The notes under the pieces are model-generated. The model was not told the DNA's origin. It worked only from the letters and a program-made list of their open reading frames with translations, and did not search any database. Shown one piece after another: positions 26,940-34,662 of a DNA stretch of 64,000 nt (the first letter of the stretch is position 1; each line of letters begins with the position of its first letter). The DNA is from Candidatus Arcticimaribacter forsetii (GTDB taxonomy: Bacteria > Bacteroidota > Bacteroidia > Flavobacteriales > Flavobacteriaceae). Position numbers and translations under genes: made by a program. The stretch is taken from assembly GCF_910589745.1 (NCBI RefSeq), contig NZ_OU342399.1, positions 1,633,501 through 1,697,500 on the forward strand, given 5' to 3'.

Positions 26940-27374
26940 ATGAGTAAGAATATAACAAAGCATACAGTTATCAGTATTTTAACCAGTGGGTATAAAATAA
27001 ATGATGAATTATCCGCTTTGTTTAAAATTTATGAAATTTCATTACCTCAGTTTAACGTTCTTAGAATTTTGAGAGGTCAAAAAGGTACTGCTGCAAACTT
27101 GTCTACCATACAAGAGCGTATGATTCATAAAATGAGTAACACGACTCGATTAATTGATAAACTCATAAGTAAAGGATATGTCAATCGTTTTATTTGCGAG
27201 AAAAATAGAAGAAAAATTGAAATCTTCATTACAGAAAAAGGTCTTTCATTATTGAAGTCTTTAGATCATGTTGTTGATGAAAAGGAAAAAGATTTATTGA
27301 GTAATATTACTTTAAAAGAAAAAGAAGAATTAACCCGTATTTTATTAAAAATTAAAACTGAAACTAACCAATAA
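26940..27374 (+). CDS. MarR-family transcriptional regulator
   Basis: A 144-residue winged-helix regulator of the MarR family. The DNA-binding part covers about residues 45-95 (TAANLSTIQERMIHKMSNTTRLIDKLISKGYVNRF), followed by the wing (EKNRRKIEIFITEKGLSLL). N- and C-terminal helices make the dimer. The start codon is four bases after a 27-bp inverted repeat that is probably its operator. Downstream, 9 bases away, are yceI and a tiny CDGSH gene, which it may control. The ligand is unknown. Confidence 0.9.
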   Translation: MSKNITKHTVISILTSGYKINDELSALFKIYEISLPQFNVLRILRGQKGTAANLSTIQERMIHKMSNTTRLIDKLISKGYVNRFICEKNRRKIEIFITEKGLSLLKSLDHVVDEKEKDLLSNITLKEKEELTRILLKIKTETNQ

Positions 27375-27383
27375 ATAAATCAA

Positions 27384-27953
27384 ATGAAAAAAACAATCAC
27401 TACCCTATTCTTATCAGCTGTAGCTTTTTTAAACTCAGCCAATCTTACCGCACAAGAAGTTGCAATTAATGCGTCTGAAAGTTCAATTCATTGGACTGGA
27501 AAAAAAGTAACTGGACAACATGAAGGAAACATCAATCTAATTTCAGGAAGTCTCAATATGACTGACGGAGTATTGACCGGAGGTTCTTTTGTTGTTAACA
27601 TGAATTCAATTATAACAACGGATCTTGAAGGTGGTTCTGCAGACAAATTGGAGGGTCACTTAAAATCAGATGATTTTTTCGGAGTTCAAGCTCATCCAGA
27701 AGCTACTCTTGTATTTACTGCTATTGAGAGCAAAGGTGCTGGACTATATTCAGTAACTGGAGATTTTACTATCAAGGGAAAAACAAACCCTGAAACTTTT
27801 GACTTACAGTTATCGGAAGGTTCTGCAACAGCTAAAGTTGTAATTGACCGTTCTGAATACGACATCAAGTACGGATCAAAATCATTTTTTGAAAATATCG
27901 GTGACAAATTCATCTACGATGAATTTGACTTAGACGTAACTTTAAAACTATAA
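27384..27953 (+). CDS. YceI-family periplasmic lipid-binding-like protein
   Basis: A 189-residue YceI-family protein with a signal peptide (MKKTITTLFLSAVAFLNSAN..LTAQ, cleavage near residue 24). The lipocalin-like fold is indicated by SSIHWTGKKVTGQHEGNINL, the KSDDFFGVQAHPEATL segment near 90-105 and GDFTIKGKTNPETFDL. YceI proteins bind isoprenoid-like lipids in crystal structures and respond to stress or acid in some bacteria. It lies in a MarR-YceI-CDGSH operon. Its role here is not known. Confidence 0.9.
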   Translation: MKKTITTLFLSAVAFLNSANLTAQEVAINASESSIHWTGKKVTGQHEGNINLISGSLNMTDGVLTGGSFVVNMNSIITTDLEGGSADKLEGHLKSDDFFGVQAHPEATLVFTAIESKGAGLYSVTGDFTIKGKTNPETFDLQLSEGSATAKVVIDRSEYDIKYGSKSFFENIGDKFIYDEFDLDVTLKL

Positions 27954-27958
27954 TTATT

Positions 27959-28042
27959 ATGAAAGCAAATAGACCAAAATGCGGATGTGGAAACACTCAA
28001 AATCCAGAAGGATTTTGTGACGGTTCTCACGCAAATAAATAA
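27959..28042 (+). CDS. Minimal CDGSH iron-sulfur protein (27 aa)
   Basis: A 27-residue frame from the ATG at 27959, five bases after yceI. It contains CGCGNTQNPEGFCDGSH, which carries the three cysteines (C8, C10, C20) and histidine (H24) that bind the [2Fe-2S] cluster in CDGSH (mitoNEET-like) domains. The C10-C20 gap is nine residues, one longer than the common spacing. Nothing more than the cluster-binding loop is present, far shorter than usual proteins with this motif. The exact ligand pattern makes chance unlikely. A role in redox or iron sensing together with YceI and MarR is inference. Confidence 0.7.
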   Translation: MKANRPKCGCGNTQNPEGFCDGSHANK

Positions 28043-28053
28043 TTTGTGATTTA

Positions 28054-28085
28054 TTGGATTAAAAATATTATTTCTACTATATTTG
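28054..28085 (+). promoter_or_regulatory. Promoter of the trp operon
   Basis: TTG (28054-28056), a 21-base spacer and TATATTTG (28078-28085) match the Bacteroidota promoter. Starts normally lie about 4-7 bases after this element, here about 28089-28092, at the ATG of the leader peptide. Confidence 0.65.
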
Positions 28086-28090
28086 ATCTA

Positions 28091-28132
28091 ATGAAACGAA
28101 TTACAAATTTTACAGCTTGGTGGAACGAATAA
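28091..28132 (+). CDS. trpL: trp operon leader peptide
   Basis: A 13-codon frame encoding MKRITNFTAWWNE with two adjacent Trp codons (28118-28123) and a TAA at 28130-28132. It lies between the trp promoter and an intrinsic terminator in front of trpE. It is the classical sensor of charged tRNA-Trp: a ribosome stalled at the Trp codons would cover RNA segment 1 and favour the antiterminator. The ATG is at or next to the predicted transcription start, so translation may be leaderless. No Shine-Dalgarno is present. The assignment rests on Trp codon pairing, position and matching RNA structures. Confidence 0.85.
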   Translation: MKRITNFTAWWNE

Positions 28133-28198
28133 CAAATCTATTCGTGATCAACGCTATTTATATATATCAAAGGCTTGTCATCACGACAAGCCTTTTTT
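28125..28198 (+). promoter_or_regulatory. trp transcription attenuator
   Basis: Three alternative pairings are visible. Pausing hairpin 1:2 is ACGAATA (28125-28131) with TATTCGT (28139-28145). Antiterminator 2:3 is TCGTGAT (28142-28148) with ATCACGA (28180-28186), extended by CAA with TTG (28175-28177) across a 2-base bulge. Terminator 3:4 is 28169-28179 with 28185-28195 (11 bp, loop ATCAC) followed by T residues to 28198. Segments 1 and 2 share bases with the leader stop region and with each other, and 2:3 is incompatible with 3:4. Confidence 0.85.
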
Positions 28199-28210
28199 AA
28201 TTTACGACCT

Positions 28211-29611
28211 ATGGAAACATTTAAACTACATTCTCAGCACAAAAAAATTCTGGCAGATACCCTGACTCCAGTTAGTGCATACCTTAAAGTAAGAGATGTT
28301 TTCCCTCATAGCTTACTTCTAGAGAGTAGTGATTACCATGCAAATAATAAGAACTTTTCTTATATCTGCTGTAATCCTATTGCTTCTATAGCGCTTAAAA
28401 ACAAAAAACTTACTATTAAATATCCCGATGGAACCTCTTCTTCGGAAATGCTTACAAGTAACTCTAACATACCCGAACGCATCCATACTTTTTCTCAACA
28501 GTTTAAAAGTGAAGACTATCCATTTAAATTTATTAGTAATGGTATTTTTGGTTACATTGCTCATGATGCGGTTGAGCATTTCGAAAATCTTGAATTAAAT
28601 ACTGAGAAGGAAGGTCTAGATATTCCTGAAATTTACTACGCGGTTTATCAAAACATAATCGCAATTAGTTTATTTAATCACGAAGCACATTTGTTTTCTC
28701 ATACCTATAATGGTGAACACAACATTGATCAAATAGAACAACTGCTTTATGCAAAAAACAGCACCTCCTTTTCATTTGAAAAAGTTGGAAAAAAAACATC
28801 CAATCTAACGGATGCTGATTTTATTGATTTTGTAAAAAAAGGAAAACAACATTGTTTTCGAGGTGATGTTTTTCAATTGGTTCTTTCTCGTCGTTTTTCG
28901 CAAAAATTCAAGGGAGATGAATTTAATGTTTACCGAACTTTACGCTCAATTAACCCATCACCTTATCTATTCTTTTTTGACTACGGAGACTTCAAAATTT
29001 TCGGAAGTTCTCCTGAAGCTCAAATAATAGTAGAAGAAGGAAAAGCAGAAATACATCCAATTGCAGGTACTTTTAAAAGAACAGGCAATGATGAACAAGA
29101 CAAGCAATCTGCTTTAGAACTAGCGAAGGACCCAAAAGAAAATAGCGAACATGTAATGTTGGTTGACTTAGCTAGAAATGATTTAAGCAGAAATGGCTCT
29201 GAGGTAGTAGTCGAAAAAAATAGAGAAATTCAGTTTTTTTCGCATGTAATCCATTTGGTCTCCAAAGTAACCTGTACCATGAAAAAAGCGGCTAAAACAT
29301 TTCAAGTGGTTGCAGACACCTTCCCTGCAGGTACTTTAAGTGGTGCTCCTAAACACAATGCGCTTAAATTAATCGATCGTTATGAAAAATCAAAACGTAA
29401 CTTCTATGGAGGCGCTATTGGATATATGGATTTTAAAGGGAATTTTAATCATGCGATTATTATTAGATCATTTCTATCAAAAAATCAAGAATTACATTAC
29501 CAAGCTGGAGCCGGAATAGTTGCAGATTCAGTTCCAGAAAATGAACTACAAGAAGTATATAATAAATTAGGGGCTTTAGACAAAGCCTTAACACTAGCCG
29601 AAGATATATAA
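28211..29611 (+). CDS. trpE: Anthranilate synthase component I
   Basis: Component I (466 residues) converts chorismate to anthranilate using ammonia from TrpG. The ATG at 28211 (METFKLHSQHKKIL) is used, since an in-frame upstream TTG at 28175 lies within the attenuator stem. The Trp feedback motif LLESS is near residue 35. The chorismate-binding domain has GDVFQLVLSRRF, IHPIAGTFKRTGND and the AGTLSGAPKHNALKLID segment near 375-395, with GGAIGYMDFKGNF following. It is the first structural gene of trpEGDCFBA and ends two bases before trpG. Confidence 0.96.
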   Translation: METFKLHSQHKKILADTLTPVSAYLKVRDVFPHSLLLESSDYHANNKNFSYICCNPIASIALKNKKLTIKYPDGTSSSEMLTSNSNIPERIHTFSQQFKSEDYPFKFISNGIFGYIAHDAVEHFENLELNTEKEGLDIPEIYYAVYQNIIAISLFNHEAHLFSHTYNGEHNIDQIEQLLYAKNSTSFSFEKVGKKTSNLTDADFIDFVKKGKQHCFRGDVFQLVLSRRFSQKFKGDEFNVYRTLRSINPSPYLFFFDYGDFKIFGSSPEAQIIVEEGKAEIHPIAGTFKRTGNDEQDKQSALELAKDPKENSEHVMLVDLARNDLSRNGSEVVVEKNREIQFFSHVIHLVSKVTCTMKKAAKTFQVVADTFPAGTLSGAPKHNALKLIDRYEKSKRNFYGGAIGYMDFKGNFNHAIIIRSFLSKNQELHYQAGAGIVADSVPENELQEVYNKLGALDKALTLAEDI

Positions 29612-29613
29612 AT

Positions 29614-30177
29614 ATGAAAAGGATTTTTCTCATTGATAATTATGATTCTTTCACCTATAATTTGGTGCACTATTTAGAAGAATTAGACTGTGAAGTAACG
29701 GTTAAAAGAAACGACCAGTTTAACCTAGACGAACTAGAAGGTTTCGAACATATTGTCCTTTCCCCTGGCCCTGGAATTCCAGAAGAGTCCGGGTTATTAA
29801 AAGCTGCAATTGAGCGGTATGCTCCAACCAAAAAAATCTTAGGGGTTTGCCTAGGGCAACAAGCAATTGCGGAGGTATTTGGAGCAGAACTAATTAATCT
29901 TGACAAAGTATATCACGGTGTTGCAACTCCAATAAATATTGTAAAAGAAGATGTTATTTTTGAGGGACTTCCTAAGACCTTTGAAGTAGGACGATACCAC
30001 TCTTGGGTAGTTAAAACTCCACTCCCAGACCAACTTATAGCTACTTCTTTCGATGATGAAGGTCAATTAATGTCTTTACGTCACAAAGAATATAATGTAT
30101 GTGCAGTTCAATACCACCCAGAATCTGTGCTAACACCTCAAGGAAAAAAAATTATTGAAAACTGGATTAATTCATAA
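29614..30177 (+). CDS. trpG: Anthranilate synthase glutamine amidotransferase component
   Basis: A 187-residue class I glutamine amidotransferase supplying ammonia to TrpE. The catalytic Cys79 is in GVCLGQQAIAE, and His168 and Glu170 are in VQYHPESV. The N-terminal IDNYDSFTYNLVHYL is characteristic of TrpG/PabA. In some bacteria the same protein also serves folate synthesis. The trp operon location favours anthranilate synthase. Confidence 0.96.
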   Translation: MKRIFLIDNYDSFTYNLVHYLEELDCEVTVKRNDQFNLDELEGFEHIVLSPGPGIPEESGLLKAAIERYAPTKKILGVCLGQQAIAEVFGAELINLDKVYHGVATPINIVKEDVIFEGLPKTFEVGRYHSWVVKTPLPDQLIATSFDDEGQLMSLRHKEYNVCAVQYHPESVLTPQGKKIIENWINS

Positions 30178-30179
30178 CT

Positions 30180-31172
30180 ATGAAAACCATACTCAACCGT
30201 TTAATTCGTCACGAGCAACTATCCAAGGATGAAGCTCGTCAAATGATCATAAACATTGCAGACGGGAAATATAATAGTAGTCAGATTGCTTCTTTCCTAA
30301 CGGTGTACATGATGCGAAGCATTAGTCTAGAGGAACTTGAAGGCTTCAGAACGGCTCTTCTAGAACTCTGTATTGCTATTGATTTAAACGAATTCGAAAC
30401 CATTGACTTATGTGGTACTGGAGGAGATGAAAAAGATACCTTTAACATTTCCACACTTTCTTCTTTTGTTACTGCTGGAGCAGGTATAAAAGTTGCCAAA
30501 CACGGAAACTATGGCGTTTCTTCGGGCTGTGGATCTAGTAATGTATTAGAACATTTGGGCATCCGTTTTTCAAACGAAGAAGACTTTTTGAAACGTTGCA
30601 TCGATCAAGCAGGAATCTGTATTTTACACGCTCCTCTTTTTCATCCAGCCATGAAAAATGTTGCTCCTGTACGAAGAGATTTAGGAGTTAAAACATTCTT
30701 CAATATGCTCGGCCCGTTGGTAAATCCATCGTTTCCTAAAAACCAATTGACCGGGGTTTTCAATTTAGAACTTGCCCGTTTATATCACTATTTATTCCAA
30801 AAAACAGATCAAAACACAACCGTTCTTTATGACTTAAAAGGCTACGATGAAATTTCGCTAACTGGGACTACAAAAGCACTAAGCAGAAACAGTGAACGTA
30901 TTCTTACACCAGCAGATTTTGGAGTACAACCACTAGACGCTTCAGAAATCTCAGGGGGATCAAACGTAAATTCATCCGCAGAAATTTTTATGAATGTTAT
31001 TCAAAACAAAGGAACCCAAGCGCAACAAAATGTTGTTTGTGCAAACGCTGGAATGGCCATTGCAACTGCCTTGGATTTGTCTCCAATTGAAGGCTTCGAA
31101 AAAGCAAAAGAATCCCTTTCAAACGGAAATGCCCACAAAGCCCTTACAACACTTCAAAACCTAAGCAAGTAA
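30180..31172 (+). CDS. trpD: Anthranilate phosphoribosyltransferase
   Basis: A 330-residue enzyme joining anthranilate to PRPP. The PRPP-binding motif CGTGGDEKDTFNIST is near residues 79-93, and the anthranilate region includes KHGNYGVSSGCGSSNVLEHLG and HPAMKNVAPVRRDLGVKTFFNMLGPL. It is a separate gene rather than a TrpG fusion. Its TAA overlaps the trpC ATG by one base (TAATG), which favours coupled translation. Confidence 0.96.
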   Translation: MKTILNRLIRHEQLSKDEARQMIINIADGKYNSSQIASFLTVYMMRSISLEELEGFRTALLELCIAIDLNEFETIDLCGTGGDEKDTFNISTLSSFVTAGAGIKVAKHGNYGVSSGCGSSNVLEHLGIRFSNEEDFLKRCIDQAGICILHAPLFHPAMKNVAPVRRDLGVKTFFNMLGPLVNPSFPKNQLTGVFNLELARLYHYLFQKTDQNTTVLYDLKGYDEISLTGTTKALSRNSERILTPADFGVQPLDASEISGGSNVNSSAEIFMNVIQNKGTQAQQNVVCANAGMAIATALDLSPIEGFEKAKESLSNGNAHKALTTLQNLSK

Positions 31173-31963
31173 TGACCATTTTAGATAAAATAATTGCAGA
31201 TAAAAAAGTTGAAGTTGCACTTCGTAAGCAACTATTCCCGTTTGCTTATTGGGAAGCTTCTCCTATTTTTGAAAGAGAAACTATTTCCTTGACTCAAAAT
31301 CTACGCAACAGTTCTTCAGGAATTATTGCGGAACACAAAAGACGTTCTCCTTCTAAACAAAACATAAACAGTTCCCTTTCGGTTCTTGATGTAGCCAAAG
31401 GATATGAAGATGCAGGCGTGTGTGGAATGTCAGTTTTAACTGATGGTAAATATTTTGGAGGAGCACTAGAAGATTTAAACATAGCCCGAGCAGTTACCGA
31501 TTTCCCTTTACTTAGAAAAGAATTTATAATCGATGAATATCAACTTATTGAAGCAAAAGCCCATGGAGCTGATGTAATCTTACTTATTGCTTCGGTATTG
31601 ACAAGGGAAGAGATTAAACAGCTGTCTACTGCTGCTAAAAGCTTAGGACTCGAAGTACTACTTGAAGTTCACAATCTCGCAGAACTAGAAAAGTCGATCA
31701 TGCCATCATTGGATCTTTTGGGGGTTAACAACCGAAACCTTAAAACCTTTGAAGTTGATCTACATACCAGTAAAACTCTTGCTGAAAAAATACCTGATGA
31801 TTTTGTAAAAATATCAGAAAGTGGAATAAGCAATTCAGCTGCTATTATAGATCTAAAAAAATATGGTTTTGAAGGATTCTTAGTTGGTGAAAATTTCATG
31901 AAAACTCAAAATCCGGGTGCGAGTGCAGCGGCATTCATTAAAGAAATCGAAGATGAAGCTTAA
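31172..31963 (+). CDS. trpC: Indole-3-glycerol phosphate synthase
   Basis: A 263-residue TIM-barrel enzyme that closes the indole ring. IIAEHKRRSPSKQNIN near 48-63 contains the catalytic Glu and Lys. VLTDGKYFGGALEDL, LRKEFIIDEYQLIEAKAHGADVILLI and LGVNNRNLKTFEVDL are further family marks. It is monofunctional, as trpF is a separate gene that starts inside its last 11 bases. Confidence 0.96.
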   Translation: MTILDKIIADKKVEVALRKQLFPFAYWEASPIFERETISLTQNLRNSSSGIIAEHKRRSPSKQNINSSLSVLDVAKGYEDAGVCGMSVLTDGKYFGGALEDLNIARAVTDFPLLRKEFIIDEYQLIEAKAHGADVILLIASVLTREEIKQLSTAAKSLGLEVLLEVHNLAELEKSIMPSLDLLGVNNRNLKTFEVDLHTSKTLAEKIPDDFVKISESGISNSAAIIDLKKYGFEGFLVGENFMKTQNPGASAAAFIKEIEDEA

Positions 31964-32570
31964 AGTTTGTGGTATGCGACTCCCCGAAAACATCAAAGCA
32001 CTTACTGCTTTGAACCCAGATTACATGGGATTTATTTTTTGGGCTCCTTCTTCTAGATTTGTCGATAGCTCGACTCCACCGCTATCAAAAGAAATTAAGA
32101 AAACAGGTGTTTTTGTTGATGCTTCTCTCGATTATATAGAAACCATAATTAAGGATCATAACCTACAAGCTGTTCAACTTCATGGAAAAGAAAATCCAGA
32201 ATATTGTAGTTATATAAAAAACTTAGATGTAGAAGTAATCAAAGCATTTAGTGTAAAAGATCATTTTGATTTCTCGAGTTTAGATCCGTATGAATCTGCC
32301 TGTGATTTTTACTTATTTGATACGAAAGGAGAACTCCCTGGAGGAAATGGTTATGGTTTTGACTGGAGTATTTTAAAACATTATCCATCGAAAAAACCAT
32401 TCTTTCTGAGCGGCGGAATTGGTCTGGAAGAAGTAAAACAAATATTAGAATTAAAAAAAATAGATTTACCACTTTATGCAATCGATGTAAATAGTAAATT
32501 TGAAATCGCTCCCGGAGTAAAGAAAATAGATGAATTAGAACAATTTAAAAACGAATTGTATGAACTATAA
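31953..32570 (+). CDS. trpF: Phosphoribosylanthranilate isomerase
   Basis: A 205-residue TIM-barrel isomerase. The start at 31953 ([14 protein letters not shown]) is chosen because the catalytic Cys is at position 6 as usual. A longer frame from 31917 would only add trpC-overlapping residues. The catalytic Asp is in [19 protein letters not shown] near 125. The 3' phosphate-binding loop is [13 protein letters not shown]. It overlaps trpC by 11 bases and trpB by 11 bases. Confidence 0.95.
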   Translation: MKLKVCGMRLPENIKALTALNPDYMGFIFWAPSSRFVDSSTPPLSKEIKKTGVFVDASLDYIETIIKDHNLQAVQLHGKENPEYCSYIKNLDVEVIKAFSVKDHFDFSSLDPYESACDFYLFDTKGELPGGNGYGFDWSILKHYPSKKPFFLSGGIGLEEVKQILELKKIDLPLYAIDVNSKFEIAPGVKKIDELEQFKNELYEL

Positions 32571-33741
32571 TGTAGATGAAAGAGGATATTACGGAGATTT
32601 TGGAGGTGCATTCATCCCCGAAATGTTATATCCAAATGTAGCTGAACTAAAAGAGAATTATCTCAAAATTACAGCAGAGCCAGAATTCAAAAAAGAATTC
32701 GACGCACTTTTAAAAAGTTACGTAGGGAGACCAACCCCACTCTACTTTGCTAAGCGTTTATCTGAAAAATACAACACAAAAATTTACCTGAAAAGAGAAG
32801 ATTTGTGTCATACGGGAGCGCACAAAGTAAATAACACCATCGGCCAGATATTACTAGCAAAACGCTTAGGAAAGAATCGAATCATTGCCGAAACAGGAGC
32901 TGGACAACACGGAGTAGCAACTGCAACAGTATGCGCTTTAATGGGAATTGAATGTATTGTATATATGGGAGCGCTAGACATTAAACGTCAAGCTCCAAAC
33001 GTTGCCCGTATGAAAATGTTAGGTGCTGAAGTGCGACCAGCAATGTCAGGGAGTAGAACCCTAAAAGACGCAACCAACGAAGCCATTCGTGATTGGATCA
33101 ACAACCCTGTTGACACACACTATATCATTGGATCGGTTGTAGGTCCTCATCCCTACCCAGATATGGTAGCGCGATTCCAATCGGTTATTAGCGAAGAAAT
33201 AAAAACACAACTTCTAGAATTAGAAGGTCGCGACTATCCAGATCATGTAATTGCTTGTGTAGGAGGGGGAAGTAACGCTGCTGGATTATACTACCATTAC
33301 CTCAACGACGAACGTGTAAATATCATAGCAGTAGAAGCAGCTGGAAAAGGTATTGATACTGGCGAAAGCGCAGCTACCTCTGTTCTTGGGAAAGAAGGAA
33401 TCATCCATGGTAGTAAAACACTGTTGATGCAAACACCAGACGGACAAATCACAGAACCCTACTCCATTTCTGCTGGGCTAGATTACCCAGGAGTTGGACC
33501 TATGCATGCCCACCTTTTCAGAACTAAACGTGCTGAATTTGTTTCCGTGCCTGATCAAGAAGCAATGGACTGGGGGCTTACACTTTCTCAAATGGAAGGG
33601 ATTATTCCAGCCATAGAAACAGCTCACGCCTTTGCAGCTCTTGATGTTCGTAAATTTAAACCCAATGAAGTTGTTGTGTTTAACTGTTCGGGACGTGGCG
33701 ACAAAGATTTAGAAACCTACATCGATTATTTTAAGTTGTAA
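32560..33741 (+). CDS. trpB: Tryptophan synthase beta chain
   Basis: A 393-residue PLP enzyme condensing indole with serine. Lys89 in [10 protein letters not shown] forms the PLP Schiff base. [33 protein letters not shown] (near 112-130) and the phosphate loop VGGGSNAAG (near 230) are typical. Length fits TrpB1. The start overlaps the trpF stop. It forms a tunnelled complex with TrpA. Confidence 0.97.
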   Translation: MNYNVDERGYYGDFGGAFIPEMLYPNVAELKENYLKITAEPEFKKEFDALLKSYVGRPTPLYFAKRLSEKYNTKIYLKREDLCHTGAHKVNNTIGQILLAKRLGKNRIIAETGAGQHGVATATVCALMGIECIVYMGALDIKRQAPNVARMKMLGAEVRPAMSGSRTLKDATNEAIRDWINNPVDTHYIIGSVVGPHPYPDMVARFQSVISEEIKTQLLELEGRDYPDHVIACVGGGSNAAGLYYHYLNDERVNIIAVEAAGKGIDTGESAATSVLGKEGIIHGSKTLLMQTPDGQITEPYSISAGLDYPGVGPMHAHLFRTKRAEFVSVPDQEAMDWGLTLSQMEGIIPAIETAHAFAALDVRKFKPNEVVVFNCSGRGDKDLETYIDYFKL

Positions 33742-33765
33742 AAACAACAACCAAGATTTTAGAAC

Positions 33766-34533
33766 ATGAAACAAAATAGAATTGACCTCAAATTTCAAGA
33801 AGACAAAAAACTATTGTCCATCTATTTTTCTGCTGGTTTTCCCAACCTAGAAGATACTGTACCTATTTTAAAAAACCTACAAGCTGCTGGTGTAGATATG
33901 GTCGAAATTGGACTTCCTTTTTCTGATCCCCTTGCCGATGGTCCTACTATTCAAGAAAGCTCTACCCGCGCGCTTGAAAACGGTATGAGCACCCATAAGC
34001 TATTCGAACAACTTCAAGGAATTCGTGATCATATTGACATTCCATTGGTTCTTATGGGATACTTCAATCCGATGATGCAATTTGGTATTGAAAAATTCTG
34101 CCAACAATGTGAAGCCATTGGAATTGATGGCCTTATCATTCCAGATCTTCCAGTTGACGTATACAACGAACAGTACAAAAGTCTGTTTGATAAACATGGA
34201 TTGTATAATATGTTTTTGATTACACCGCAAACTCCTGAAGAACGTATCCGATATATCGACGAGGTCTCAAACGGATTCATTTACATGGTTTCAAGTGCTG
34301 CGGTCACCGGTGCGCAAAGTTCTTTTGGAGCTACACAAGCAGACTACTTCAAGCGTATTGCAAACATGAACCTTAAAACGGAAACCGTAGTTGGTTTTGG
34401 AATAAGTAATGCTGACACCTACCAAGCGGCAATTACCCATTCTCGTGGTGCAATTATTGGTTCTGCCTTTATTAAATTCCTAGAAAAAGAAGGGGTTGAA
34501 AGTATCAAAGATTTTATAGCTGCCATCAGATAA
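33766..34533 (+). CDS. trpA: Tryptophan synthase alpha chain
   Basis: A 255-residue TIM-barrel lyase that releases indole for TrpB. Catalytic Glu47 and Asp58 lie in MVEIGLPFSDPLADGPTIQ. The flexible loop and phosphate-binding parts are SSAAVTGAQSSF near 180 and VVGFGISNADT near 208. It is the last gene of the operon. After it comes an AT-rich 129-base gap with only a weak stem (34554-34574) as possible terminator. Confidence 0.96.
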   Translation: MKQNRIDLKFQEDKKLLSIYFSAGFPNLEDTVPILKNLQAAGVDMVEIGLPFSDPLADGPTIQESSTRALENGMSTHKLFEQLQGIRDHIDIPLVLMGYFNPMMQFGIEKFCQQCEAIGIDGLIIPDLPVDVYNEQYKSLFDKHGLYNMFLITPQTPEERIRYIDEVSNGFIYMVSSAAVTGAQSSFGATQADYFKRIANMNLKTETVVGFGISNADTYQAAITHSRGAIIGSAFIKFLEKEGVESIKDFIAAIR

Positions 34534-34623
34534 GCATACAATGATATATTGATTATTGTTGTTTTTAAACAATACCAATAACCAAAAAGCCGAGCAATCC
34601 TTCTTTATTTTTAATAAAAAAGA

Positions 34624-34639
34624 TATATTGAACAATATA
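34624..34639. repeat. Palindrome upstream of the Nramp-like gene
   Basis: TATATTG, AA, CAATATA form a perfect 16-base palindrome 23 bases before the start codon at 34663. Its 5' part, GATATATTGA (34622-34631), also occurs at 34543-34552 just after trpA. The pair may be operator half-sites, but the sequence is AT-rich and chance is possible. Confidence 0.3.
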
Positions 34640-34662
34640 AAAACAGTTCAAAAAAGTAAAGC

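Noticed and set aside
28175-28210. trpE start at TTG 28175
   Set aside because: It lies inside the attenuator terminator stem; the ATG at 28211 gives a normal TrpE N-terminus.
34554-34574. TATTGTT/AACAATA stem after trpA as a terminator
   Set aside because: AT-only short stem without a following T run; too weak to call.
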